From assembly GCA_964430565.1 (NCBI GenBank), contig CAYSFD010000011.1:6603-70602 (forward strand): a stretch of 64,000 nt of DNA, in the 5' to 3' direction. Made by a program: the position numbers and the translations under genes. Source of the DNA: VBDM01 sp964430565 (lineage in GTDB: Bacteria; Pseudomonadota; Gammaproteobacteria; Burkholderiales; SG8-39). The notes under the pieces are model-generated. The model had not been told where the DNA came from. It did not search any database and worked only from the letters and a program-made list of their open reading frames with translations. Positions 16,690 through 24,897 of this stretch are shown here, in pieces. Each line of letters opens with the position of its first letter. The stretch's first letter is position 1.

Positions 16690-18041
16690 TGCGAGCCGTC
16701 GCAGCGGCGGTACTCGGTTGTGCCCTGGGCATCGCGAGCCTTCACGCGCGCGCCCAGGAGATACTGCCGCTCGCGACGTTTTACGGGCTGATGAACGAGA
16801 ATGCTGCGGCCGCGCAGGCTTCGCTGAAGCGCATTCGCACAGGCTGGCGGCGCGAATACACCGCCATGATGCTCGAGACCGTCGGCTTTGTGCCATCCCG
16901 GGACGTGCAACGCGGCATCGTGTCGCTGCTGGCGGAGGTTTCCGGAAAGCCCGCGGGCGGCGGTCTCGACGACTGGTATTGGTGGCTGTGGTCGACGGAA
17001 CCCGCGGCGCATCCCGACTATGCCGAGTTCAAAGCCGGGCTCTACGAGCAGGTCGACCCGCGCTTCCGCGAGTACTTCGCCGGCCGGCCGAAGGCGCTGA
17101 TCCGGCTGGACGAGATTCGCTGGGGCGGCGTCTGGCGCGACGGCATTCCTCCGCTGGTCAAGCCAAAGATGATCCGCGCGCGCGAGGCGCGTTACCTCGA
17201 TGGCGGCGACATCGTCTTCGGCGTGGCGATCGACGGCGACGTGCGCGCCTACCCGAAGCGCATCCTCGCCTGGCACGAGATGGTGCGGGACACGATCGCG
17301 GGACGCCCGCTGAACGGCGTCTACTGCACGCTCTGCGGTGCGATGGTGCTGTACGACGTCACCGTCGGCGGTGTGCATCATGAGCTCGGAACCAGCGGCT
17401 TCCTGTACCGCTCGAACAAGCTCATGTATGACCACGCAACGAAGTCGCTGTGGTCCTCGCTCACCGGCACGCCGGTTGTCGGCCCGCTGGCGGGCAAAGG
17501 GATCGAGCTCAAGCCCCTGCACGTGGTGACGACGACATGGAAGGAATGGAGCAAGCGCCACCCGCAGACGCTGGTGCTCTCCCTCGACACCGGTCACCAG
17601 CGCGACTACAGCGAGGGCGCGGCCTACCGCGAGTATTTCGCCACCGACGCTCTGATGTTCGGCGTGCCCAAGCTCGATGCCCGGCTGACGAACAAGGCCG
17701 AGGTGCTCGCGCTAAGATTTCCGGCGGCGCCGGACCAGCAGCTCGCAATCGCCGCGAACTTCTTGCGCGCGAATCGCGTCCACCACGATCGGCTGGGTGG
17801 CCAGGAGTTCGTCGTGCTCACCGACGCGAGCGGCGCGAATCGCGTATACGAGACGGCAGGAATCCGCTTCGAAAGCTGGGACGGCGACAGTGCGGCGCGC
17901 GACCGATCCGGCGCCGCATGGAAGTTGACGGAAGACAAGCTCACCGGGCCCGGCGGCAAGGTGCTCGAGCGCCTGCCGGCGCACCGGGCGTTCTGGTTCG
18001 GCTGGCATGCGGCCTACCCGGCCACCCGGCTCGTGAAGTAG
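16689..18041 (+). CDS. DUF3179 domain-containing exported protein
   Basis: The start at ATG 16689 overlaps the preceding stop and yields 450 residues with a clear signal peptide ending near RAQE. The DUF3179 core contains GVYCTLCGAMVLYD, LGTSGFLYRSNKLMYD and SLWSSLTGTPVVGPLAGK. The paired cysteines of YCTLC are conserved in the family and may bind metal or haem. Function of DUF3179 is not established; it is often found with exported or redox proteins, as here with DUF1223. The reading frame extends upstream to 16569, but that part overlaps the small lipoprotein out of frame and is discarded. Confidence 0.8.
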   Translation: MRAVAAAVLGCALGIASLHARAQEILPLATFYGLMNENAAAAQASLKRIRTGWRREYTAMMLETVGFVPSRDVQRGIVSLLAEVSGKPAGGGLDDWYWWLWSTEPAAHPDYAEFKAGLYEQVDPRFREYFAGRPKALIRLDEIRWGGVWRDGIPPLVKPKMIRAREARYLDGGDIVFGVAIDGDVRAYPKRILAWHEMVRDTIAGRPLNGVYCTLCGAMVLYDVTVGGVHHELGTSGFLYRSNKLMYDHATKSLWSSLTGTPVVGPLAGKGIELKPLHVVTTTWKEWSKRHPQTLVLSLDTGHQRDYSEGAAYREYFATDALMFGVPKLDARLTNKAEVLALRFPAAPDQQLAIAANFLRANRVHHDRLGGQEFVVLTDASGANRVYETAGIRFESWDGDSAARDRSGAAWKLTEDKLTGPGGKVLERLPAHRAFWFGWHAAYPATRLVK

Positions 18042-18044
18042 CGC

Positions 18045-18995
18045 CTAGTCCGCCCGGATTCCGGCGTCGCGCACCACCTTGCCCCAGCGGGCGTGCTCGG
18101 CGCGGATGAACGCCGCGAACTCCTCGGGCGAGTTGCCGACGACGTTTGCACCTTGCGCCCGGAGCCGCTCGCGCACCTCGGGGGCGTTCAGCGCCTTCAC
18201 CGCTTCACTGTTGATTTTCTTCAAGATGTCTCCAGCGGTGCCGGCGCGCAGAAAAAGACCGAACCACGGCCCGGTCTCCCAGCCCGGAAATCCCTGCTCG
18301 GCCATGGTCGGCATCTCGGGGGCGACCGGCTGGCGCTCGAGCGTTGTCACGGCGAGCGCGCGAACCTTCCCGGCCCTCGCTTGCGGCAGCGCCTGCGCCA
18401 GCGTGTCGAATAGCACCTGCACTTGCCCGCCCATCAGGTCCTGCAGCGCGGGCGCCGCGCCCTTGTATGGAACGTGCACCAGGTCGACGCCGGCGAGCGA
18501 CTTGAACAACTCGGCGGCGAGGTGGCCCGAGCTGCCGCTGCCGGGCGAGGCGTACGACAGCGCGCCGGGCTTCGCTTTGGCGTACGCGATGAGCTCGCGC
18601 ACGTTCGCCACCGGCACCGCTGGATGCACCACGAGTAGATTGGGCACGGTAATGAGCAGCGTGACGGGTTTGAGGTCGCCCGGATCGTAGTTCAGCTTCG
18701 CAAAGACGTGCGGGTTCACCGCGTGCGTGCCGATGTGGCCGAGGAAGATCGTGTGGCCGTCGGCCGGCGCGCGGATCACATCGAGCGCGCCGATCTGGCC
18801 GCCACCGCCGGGCTTGTTCTCGACCAGCACCGGCTGCCCGAGCGCCTCGCCCATCCTCGGCGAGATCATGCGAGACAGGGTATCGGCGATCCCGCCCGGG
18901 AACGGCACGACGATGCGCAGCGGCTTCGAAGGAAAGACCTGCGCGGACACCGCCGACGCGCATACCATCAGGACAGTTGCCAGGACGGTTTTCAT
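18045..18995 (-). CDS. Bug/TctC-family periplasmic substrate-binding protein
   Basis: Tripartite tricarboxylate transporter receptor family; such proteins capture carboxylates or aromatic acids. Choosing the ATG at 18995 gives 316 residues with a signal peptide ending SAVSAQ, then the hallmark FPSKPLRIVVPFPGGIADTLSR, VENKPGGGGQIGA and HVPYKGAAPALQDL. The start overlaps the end of the reductase-like gene by 4 bases, so it is the last gene of the long minus-strand operon. No TctA/TctB membrane partners are adjacent, which is common for orphan Bug proteins in Betaproteobacteria. Confidence 0.9.
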   Translation of the reverse strand: MKTVLATVLMVCASAVSAQVFPSKPLRIVVPFPGGIADTLSRMISPRMGEALGQPVLVENKPGGGGQIGALDVIRAPADGHTIFLGHIGTHAVNPHVFAKLNYDPGDLKPVTLLITVPNLLVVHPAVPVANVRELIAYAKAKPGALSYASPGSGSSGHLAAELFKSLAGVDLVHVPYKGAAPALQDLMGGQVQVLFDTLAQALPQARAGKVRALAVTTLERQPVAPEMPTMAEQGFPGWETGPWFGLFLRAGTAGDILKKINSEAVKALNAPEVRERLRAQGANVVGNSPEEFAAFIRAEHARWGKVVRDAGIRAD

Positions 18996-21049
18996 TTTCT
19001 CTTTCGCTTTCTGGCCGAGACTGGAGACTCCGCCGTGGCGTACGCCGCGAGCCCGGCCTGCCGGTCGATCGGCGCCACCGTCTTGAGCGTGGTGCCGCCC
19101 GCCGGCTGCAGCCCGGGCGGAAAGAAAGCGAGCTTCTGCGTTTTCGCGAGCTTCTCCGTCCGGCCGAAATCGAGGTCCCGCTCGTTGGTGCCCTTCGGCT
19201 TCACCGCGACGCCGTCGATGATCTCCAGGTCGAACCACCAGCGCTTGACTTTGTTGCGCTCGCCGCCGCCCACGGCATCGTCGTGATCGATCAGCGCGCG
19301 GCGCGACTGCGGCATGTCGATCGACAGCCACAGCAGGCGCTCGGACTCGACCAGGTCTTCCCGGTTGTACGGGCAGGTTTTCATGCAGCGACCGCAGGCC
19401 GAGCCCTTCGAATTAGTGAGCCGGTAGCGGCCGCACTTCTCCACGTCGGGCTTCCACATCTCGTAGCCGTTGAACATCACCTTGGGCCCAAAGGGAATGG
19501 CGTTGCAGGGGCATTCGCGCGCGCACTTGAGGCACATGCTGCAGGTCGCCTGCAGCCCGAAGTCGATCGGCTTGTCGGCGGCGAGCGGTAGCTCGGTGGT
19601 GAACACGACGGACTTGGAACGCGGCCCGATGAAGGGATTGAGCACCAACTCGCCGATGCGCGAGAGCTCGCCAAGACCCGCCATGAGCATGGCCGGGAGG
19701 TGCAGAACCTCCGAATAGGCGTTCGAGTGCACGCGCGATGAATAGCCCAGGCGCCGCAGGTGCGAGGCCATGATGCCCGCCATCAGCGCGCCGCGCATGT
19801 AGGCGCGCATCGACTGCGCGCCCGAAACCCAGTCGTCGCCGGAGGAGCCCTCCATGGTCTCGAAGCCCTGGTCGATCAGCATCACCACCGCCCACGGGTG
19901 ATAGGGCTCGATCGGCTCGCCCTTCTCGTCGTCGTGCGAGTAGTACATCCACGGCTCGGCGCGGCAGATGCCGGCGAGGTCGGTGCCGAGGTAATACGCC
20001 AGGGCTTTTACGTCGTTCGAGAAATCCCCGGCGGAGAGCCTGGCCGTGCAAGCCCTCGATCCCTGCATGGGCACCATGTTGCGGATGAGCGGCGTCATGG
20101 CGAACGCGAGCGGGTGCTTGACGGCGAAGCGCCGCCGCTCCTGCGCCGGCTTCTCGCCGAGGTCTCCGGCGAGCGCGCGCGTGAAAAGATCGGCGCGCTT
20201 GGGCACGCGCCTGATCTCTTCGCCGAGCACCAGAGTCGTAGGCTCGTCGACGCGCTTGATTCTCTCCATCTCGTAGCGCCCCATGTGCACAGGCCGCTTC
20301 GCTTCTTCCGCTTCGGTCCAGCCGGGACGCGTGCCTGGCCTGCCCATGTAGGCGTCGGTGCCCGGCCAGTCGAGCGCAGCGAGCGGGAGATCCTCCGCCA
20401 TCGCGTAGCCGGTCGTCACCACGCCGAGGCGGAAGCCGCGGCCCATGAGCGGCGCCTTCAGCACGCCCTTCACGTCTTTCGCCACACCCGCGCGCTGCGC
20501 GAGGCGCTCGATTGCCACCAGGCTCTCGCCTGCGATGTGGCCGCGCGCCGGCCAGCCGAGCACGCGCAGGTAGCCGGCGAGCACGACGGCAAGCTCGGCG
20601 CAGCGCACGTCGGTGCGCAGCGCATTGGTGCCGCGGATCCAGTTCGCGCCCGGCTCGCCGGCCTTGGGCTCCCGCCCGAACTCGACGAGGAATACGAAAG
20701 CATGCGTGTGCGCAGGATGCTCCGCCGCGATCCAGTCGGAGGCGTCGATGCGGCAGACGCCGGCGAGCGTGGCGTCGAGAAAGTAGGCCGACGCCTTGAG
20801 GTTGCGCGCGCGTGAGAGCGGATCGTCGGGTACCGGCGCCGGCGCTGCGGCCAACTCGCCGTCGAGGTACTTGACGCACAGCGCGCGGTACTCTTCCAAC
20901 GCGGGCGCGATGGAATCCGCTCTCGGTGCGGCGCCGTCCGCCGGCATGCGCGAATCCACGATCGGCGTGCCCGCGTCGCGCGCCAGCAGCTCGGTCGGCA
21001 GCACGCCCAGGTCGTACGGGCGCTCGCGGTTGGAGTAAAGCCTGGCCAT
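18992..21049 (-). CDS. Reductive-dehalogenase-like corrinoid/2[4Fe-4S] protein (soluble type)
   Basis: The ATG at 21049 gives 685 residues without a Tat signal, so cytoplasmic. The C-terminal third has two cluster motifs: CSMCLKCARECP at ~500-511, and CGRCMKTCP at ~553-561 with an extra upstream Cys. The region before it (GLGELSRIGELVLNPFIGPRSK, then PLAADKPIDFG) matches the cobalamin-binding core of RdhA enzymes. An N-terminal segment (~60-190) repeats the same pattern without clusters, the two-copy layout reported for the catabolic dehalogenase NpRdhA. It ends in a basic RKRKRK. The context is an operon with two indolepyruvate:ferredoxin oxidoreductases. Removal of halogen from an aromatic substrate is plausible but not shown; another B12-dependent reduction is possible. 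Confidence 0.75.
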   Translation of the reverse strand: MARLYSNRERPYDLGVLPTELLARDAGTPIVDSRMPADGAAPRADSIAPALEEYRALCVKYLDGELAAAPAPVPDDPLSRARNLKASAYFLDATLAGVCRIDASDWIAAEHPAHTHAFVFLVEFGREPKAGEPGANWIRGTNALRTDVRCAELAVVLAGYLRVLGWPARGHIAGESLVAIERLAQRAGVAKDVKGVLKAPLMGRGFRLGVVTTGYAMAEDLPLAALDWPGTDAYMGRPGTRPGWTEAEEAKRPVHMGRYEMERIKRVDEPTTLVLGEEIRRVPKRADLFTRALAGDLGEKPAQERRRFAVKHPLAFAMTPLIRNMVPMQGSRACTARLSAGDFSNDVKALAYYLGTDLAGICRAEPWMYYSHDDEKGEPIEPYHPWAVVMLIDQGFETMEGSSGDDWVSGAQSMRAYMRGALMAGIMASHLRRLGYSSRVHSNAYSEVLHLPAMLMAGLGELSRIGELVLNPFIGPRSKSVVFTTELPLAADKPIDFGLQATCSMCLKCARECPCNAIPFGPKVMFNGYEMWKPDVEKCGRYRLTNSKGSACGRCMKTCPYNREDLVESERLLWLSIDMPQSRRALIDHDDAVGGGERNKVKRWWFDLEIIDGVAVKPKGTNERDLDFGRTEKLAKTQKLAFFPPGLQPAGGTTLKTVAPIDRQAGLAAYATAESPVSARKRKRK

Positions 21050-21068
21050 CGAGGGCCTTTGCCCGCAG

Positions 21069-23225
21069 CTACGCCGGCTGAACCCAGCCGATGATGGTCT
21101 TGCGCAGACCGTCCAAAAAACGGTCCCAGACGTTCGGGTTCTGCACGATCTCGGCGCGGAAGAAAGAAGGGCAAAGGATCGCCGCGTGCGCAACCTCCCC
21201 GCACAGCCCGCAGCCGACGCAACCGTTGTTGACGTGCGCCACCGGATCGACTTTCAGCGGATCGCTCGAAGGCTTGATGGTGAGCGAGGGGCAGCCCGAG
21301 AGCCGGATGCAGGAGTGATCCCCCGAACACACGTCCTCGTCCACGCCGAAGCGGGTGCGCAAGACTCGCTTGCCGCGCTTCAATCTCTCCGCGACCTGGG
21401 GGCGCAGCCGCCGCTGGCGTTCGAGCTGGCATTCGCCTTCGGCGACGATCACCTTGAGCCCCGGCTCGGGCGTCGTGTAGGCCTCGCGCAGCGCCTTTAC
21501 CATGTCTGCCACGCGGTAGTTGTTTACGGTGCGCAGCCATTTCACGCCCAGACCCGTGAGCGTGTTCTCAATGGTCCGATCGGCATGCACCGAGCTTCTC
21601 CCCACTGCCTCCTCGCGCGCTTCTTCAGGCGGCGAGGAAATCAGCTCCTGCGTACCCGTCGCCGAGGCGTAGCCGTTTTTCATGATGAGGAGCACTGCGT
21701 CGCCGTGGTTAAGCAGGTTCGAGGCGACACCCGAGAGCAGGCCGTTGTGCCAGAAACCGCCGTCGCCCATGATCGCGAGCGGCCGGCGCTGCGACATCGG
21801 GCCGACGCCCGCCGAGCTCGCAAGGCTCATGCCGTAGCCGAGCAGCGTGTTGCCCTGCGAAAACGGCTCGAAGGTCGCAAACGCGTGGCAGCCGACGTCC
21901 ACGGAAATGTGCGGGCGTCCGACGTCTTCGGCGACGAGCTTCATCGCCGAGAACACCGGCCGCTCGGGGCAGCCGATGCAGAATGTCGGCGGCCTTGCGG
22001 GGAGCGTGCCCAGCAGCTGCGCCGCACGCGAGCGCGAGGCTTCCACGCCTTTCAGCCAGCGCGCCCCCGGCGAAGCGTCGAGTTTCGGGGCGTGCTGAGC
22101 GAGAAAGCGCGCAAGGGCCCGCACCAGCACCTCCGTGTTGTAGTCGCCCGCCATCGGCAGCATGTCCTTGCCGTGGAGCCTGGTCTGGATGTCCGCTCGC
22201 CTGAGCGTGGTCGCGATGTCCTGCTCGATGAATTCCGGCTGGCCTTCCTCGATCATGAGGACGGCCGATTTTCCGGCGCAAAACGCGGTGATCTCCTCCG
22301 GGACGAGCGGATAGACGACGTTGAGTGCGAGGATCGGGATGCGGCAGCCGCCGCGCTGGTCCGACAGGTTATCGGCGAGGCCCAGCATCTGCAGCGCGCG
22401 AATCAGATTGTTGTAGAGGCCACCCTGCACGATCAGGCCGACCGAGGATTCGCTTCCCTCGAAAATCTCATTCAGCTTCCGCTCGGAGATGAACTTGCGC
22501 GCGGCGGGCAGGCGCACGGCGGATTTCTTCTTTTCCTGCGGGAATATCGCCGGCGGGTGCGCGAGGCGCTCGTAGAGAAAGTCCGCCGGACGCTCCATCA
22601 GGTTGCGCGTGGACATGACCGGAGCGCGATTTTTCTTCGTGGCGAAGCTGCCTTGCACGTGGCAAGCGCGGATGCGAAGCTCCATCATCACCGGCGTGTT
22701 CGAGGCCTCCGAGAGCTCGAAGCCTTTTTCGACCATGTCGGCGATCGTCGTCAGGTTCGGCCGCGGATCGAGCAGCCACATCATCGACTTGAGCGCGTAG
22801 GCGTGGCTGCGCTCCTGCGCGACCACGCCGCCCTCGCCGTAGTCTTCGCCCAGCACGATCAGCGTTCCGCCGATCACGCCGGCGCTGGCGAGATAAGACA
22901 GCGCATCGGCCGCGACGTTGGTGCCGACGATCGACTTCCACGTGACGGCGCCGCGCATCGGGTAGTTGATCGAGGCGCCGAGCATTGCGGCGGCCGAGGC
23001 CTCGCTGGTGCAGGCCTCGACGTGCACGCCGAGCTCGTTCATGTAGTCCTTGGCCTGCACCATCACATCGAGCAGGTGCGACACCGGCGCTCCTTGATAG
23101 CCGCCGACGTAGGACACGCCCGACTGCAGCAGCGCCTTGGTGACCGCGAGGATGCCCTCGCCGTGGAAGGTTTCGCCCTCGCCGAGTTTCAGCGACTCTA
23201 TTTCTTCAGTGAACTGTCGTTCCAT
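21069..23225 (-). CDS. iorA: Indolepyruvate:ferredoxin oxidoreductase alpha subunit, copy 1
   Basis: IorA with IorB converts arylpyruvates plus CoA to arylacetyl-CoA, CO2 and reduced ferredoxin. The 718-residue protein has the N-terminal pyrimidine-binding region (GEGILAVTKALLQSGVSYVGGYQGAP), a TPP motif beginning GDGGFWHNG at ~490, and a C-terminal ferredoxin-like domain with CSGDHSCIRLSGCP and CVGCGLCGE at ~635-680. It lies 19 bases upstream of the reductase-like gene and 95 bases downstream of iorB, with a hairpin repeat in that gap. Closely similar to the second copy at 24898, especially in the last ~95 residues. Confidence 0.92.
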   Translation of the reverse strand: MERQFTEEIESLKLGEGETFHGEGILAVTKALLQSGVSYVGGYQGAPVSHLLDVMVQAKDYMNELGVHVEACTSEASAAAMLGASINYPMRGAVTWKSIVGTNVAADALSYLASAGVIGGTLIVLGEDYGEGGVVAQERSHAYALKSMMWLLDPRPNLTTIADMVEKGFELSEASNTPVMMELRIRACHVQGSFATKKNRAPVMSTRNLMERPADFLYERLAHPPAIFPQEKKKSAVRLPAARKFISERKLNEIFEGSESSVGLIVQGGLYNNLIRALQMLGLADNLSDQRGGCRIPILALNVVYPLVPEEITAFCAGKSAVLMIEEGQPEFIEQDIATTLRRADIQTRLHGKDMLPMAGDYNTEVLVRALARFLAQHAPKLDASPGARWLKGVEASRSRAAQLLGTLPARPPTFCIGCPERPVFSAMKLVAEDVGRPHISVDVGCHAFATFEPFSQGNTLLGYGMSLASSAGVGPMSQRRPLAIMGDGGFWHNGLLSGVASNLLNHGDAVLLIMKNGYASATGTQELISSPPEEAREEAVGRSSVHADRTIENTLTGLGVKWLRTVNNYRVADMVKALREAYTTPEPGLKVIVAEGECQLERQRRLRPQVAERLKRGKRVLRTRFGVDEDVCSGDHSCIRLSGCPSLTIKPSSDPLKVDPVAHVNNGCVGCGLCGEVAHAAILCPSFFRAEIVQNPNVWDRFLDGLRKTIIGWVQPA

Positions 23226-23243
23226 CGGTACCCTCCTGGTGTT

Positions 23244-23309
23244 GTCATTCTGAGGGCGTAGCCTGAAGAATCTGCTTCAAAGCAGATCCTTCGCTGCGCT
23301 CAGGACGAC
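23244..23309. repeat. Intercistronic hairpin repeat (GTCATTCTGAG type)
   Basis: The 95-base gap between iorB and iorA copy 1 is filled by an inverted repeat. Its outer arms are GTCATTCTGAG and CTCAGGACGAC, and its inner arms are ATCTGCTT and AAGCAGAT around CA. Elements with this appearance are common dispersed repeats in bacterial genomes. As RNA it would form a strong stem between two subunit genes and could act as a processing site or partial terminator. Confidence 0.6.
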
Positions 23310-23320
23310 AAGCCCTCCAC

Positions 23321-24886
23321 TCAAGCTGCCTTTCGATTGCCGGACGGCGGCCGACGCATGAATTTCACCGGCTTCGGCTTGGGCGGCAGCGGCGCGATAC
23401 CGTGCGTTTCGAGCGACTGCTCGAGCGTGCGCCCTTCCGGATCGGCGAGCGCGGCCTCGCGCGCCTTGCGGATCGCTTCGATCCGCGCCCGGTCGTCGGG
23501 GACCGCGCCGCCTTCGACCAGGGTGTCGAGGATGCGCAGGAAATTGCCCTTGCCGCGCTTGTGGGTTTCGCCGTAGCCCTTGATCAACCTGCCGCACAGT
23601 GCGATCTCCAGCGCGAGGCTTGAATCGCGCTTCGCGGCCGCAGCGATGGCATCGATCCATCGGCCGATCAGCGCCTGTTCCTCGTGCCAGCGGGAGGTGA
23701 GCGGCCTGAGCGGCCGCAGCCAGGCAAGGAAACGCATCAGGAGGAATCCGCTGACGCTCGTCGTCTTGACGTACATCCCTACGTTGAGCTTGTTGGCGAG
23801 GCCGCTCGCCTCGGCCAGGCGCCTGAGCGGACGCGCGAGCAGGCGCGGCAGCAACGCGGTGAGTTCGTCAAGGCCGGGCTTGAGGAACTCGGTGACGTGC
23901 ACCGGTTCGTGAGGTTTCGCCTGCACTTCCTCGCGCACGCGCTCGAAGCGGCTCTTGCGCGTCTTGAGATCGGCGACGCGGATCACGTCTTCGTAGCACA
24001 TCCACAGCGCGAGGAACCGGCCGGTTTCCACGGTGAGCTTGTATCCGTCCATCGCGCGGTCGAGATTGACCACGGGCTCCAGACGGTCGAGGTAGAGCTT
24101 GGCGTAACCGCGATCCTGGAAATTGGCGCAGCGCGCTGCGCCCTCCCCTAGGATGGCGCGAGTCTGCGCCGGGAAGGTTTGCCTGACGCGCTCCGCCGGC
24201 ACAACGCTGGCGCGTTCACCGGGGATCCTTTTCCCGGCGCCGCCGACCGCCGCCCCGCCTGCGGCCGCGTCAAAGCCCGCGGCGAAGCCCTTCAGGCTCG
24301 CCTCCGCGCCCTTTCCGCCGCGGATCGCCGTTTCGCAGTCGGCGCGAGAGAGGGGCAGCGTTCCCGATCCGGCCAGCGCGCCGAACATCACCGCGCTGAT
24401 CACCGTGCCGGCCGCGTTCGCCTGCGCCTGCATGTCGAACAGGATCGCCCGTTTCGCCAGGGTCTGTGCCGCCTTGAGCACGATATCGCTGTCGAAGCGC
24501 CCGTCGCCCATCTGCATCTTTTCCGCGACCGTGTAGATGCGGTGGGTGGAGGCGATGAGCGTGGTGCAGTCCGAAGTGACAAAGCCGTTTTGCATCGCGC
24601 GGCCGGCCTCGAGCAGCTCGGAGGCGACCATCACGTCCACGTAGGAGGGCGCGGGGGTGAGCGTCATCACCGGGCGCTTGCCGCCAAGGTCCGCGATTTT
24701 CGCCGGAAAGATCTCGACGTAGTACGTTGTGGCGCCAGTGCGCTGCGCCACTCCGGGGATCGAGGTGCTCTGCACCGGATAGTCGCGCGCGGTCGCCGCA
24801 GCGATAATCCAGTCGGCGAGCACGCCGCCGCCTTCTCCGCCCAGAGCGGCGATGAGAACGGTGATGGGGCGTTCAGGAAGTGTCAT
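23321..24886 (-). CDS. iorB: Indolepyruvate oxidoreductase beta subunit, long form with DUF6537
   Basis: The 521-residue protein begins ITVLIAALGGEGGGVLADWI and contains STSIPGVAQRTGATTYYVE, the signature of the gamma/beta-type domain (about residues 1-190) that completes the IorAB enzyme. The remaining ~300 residues match the accessory domain DUF6537 found in the long proteobacterial form. It sits between the two iorA copies (11 bases after iorA copy 2 stops). It is the only beta subunit in the cluster, so it may pair with both alphas. Confidence 0.85.
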   Translation of the reverse strand: MTLPERPITVLIAALGGEGGGVLADWIIAAATARDYPVQSTSIPGVAQRTGATTYYVEIFPAKIADLGGKRPVMTLTPAPSYVDVMVASELLEAGRAMQNGFVTSDCTTLIASTHRIYTVAEKMQMGDGRFDSDIVLKAAQTLAKRAILFDMQAQANAAGTVISAVMFGALAGSGTLPLSRADCETAIRGGKGAEASLKGFAAGFDAAAGGAAVGGAGKRIPGERASVVPAERVRQTFPAQTRAILGEGAARCANFQDRGYAKLYLDRLEPVVNLDRAMDGYKLTVETGRFLALWMCYEDVIRVADLKTRKSRFERVREEVQAKPHEPVHVTEFLKPGLDELTALLPRLLARPLRRLAEASGLANKLNVGMYVKTTSVSGFLLMRFLAWLRPLRPLTSRWHEEQALIGRWIDAIAAAAKRDSSLALEIALCGRLIKGYGETHKRGKGNFLRILDTLVEGGAVPDDRARIEAIRKAREAALADPEGRTLEQSLETHGIAPLPPKPKPVKFMRRPPSGNRKAA

Positions 24887-24897
24887 GATGGTTCTCC

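Noticed and set aside
21186..23261. A 691-codon open frame on the plus strand opposite iorA copy 1
   Set aside because: Translation is Arg/His/Val-rich with no family, while the other strand encodes a clear IorA. Shadow frame.
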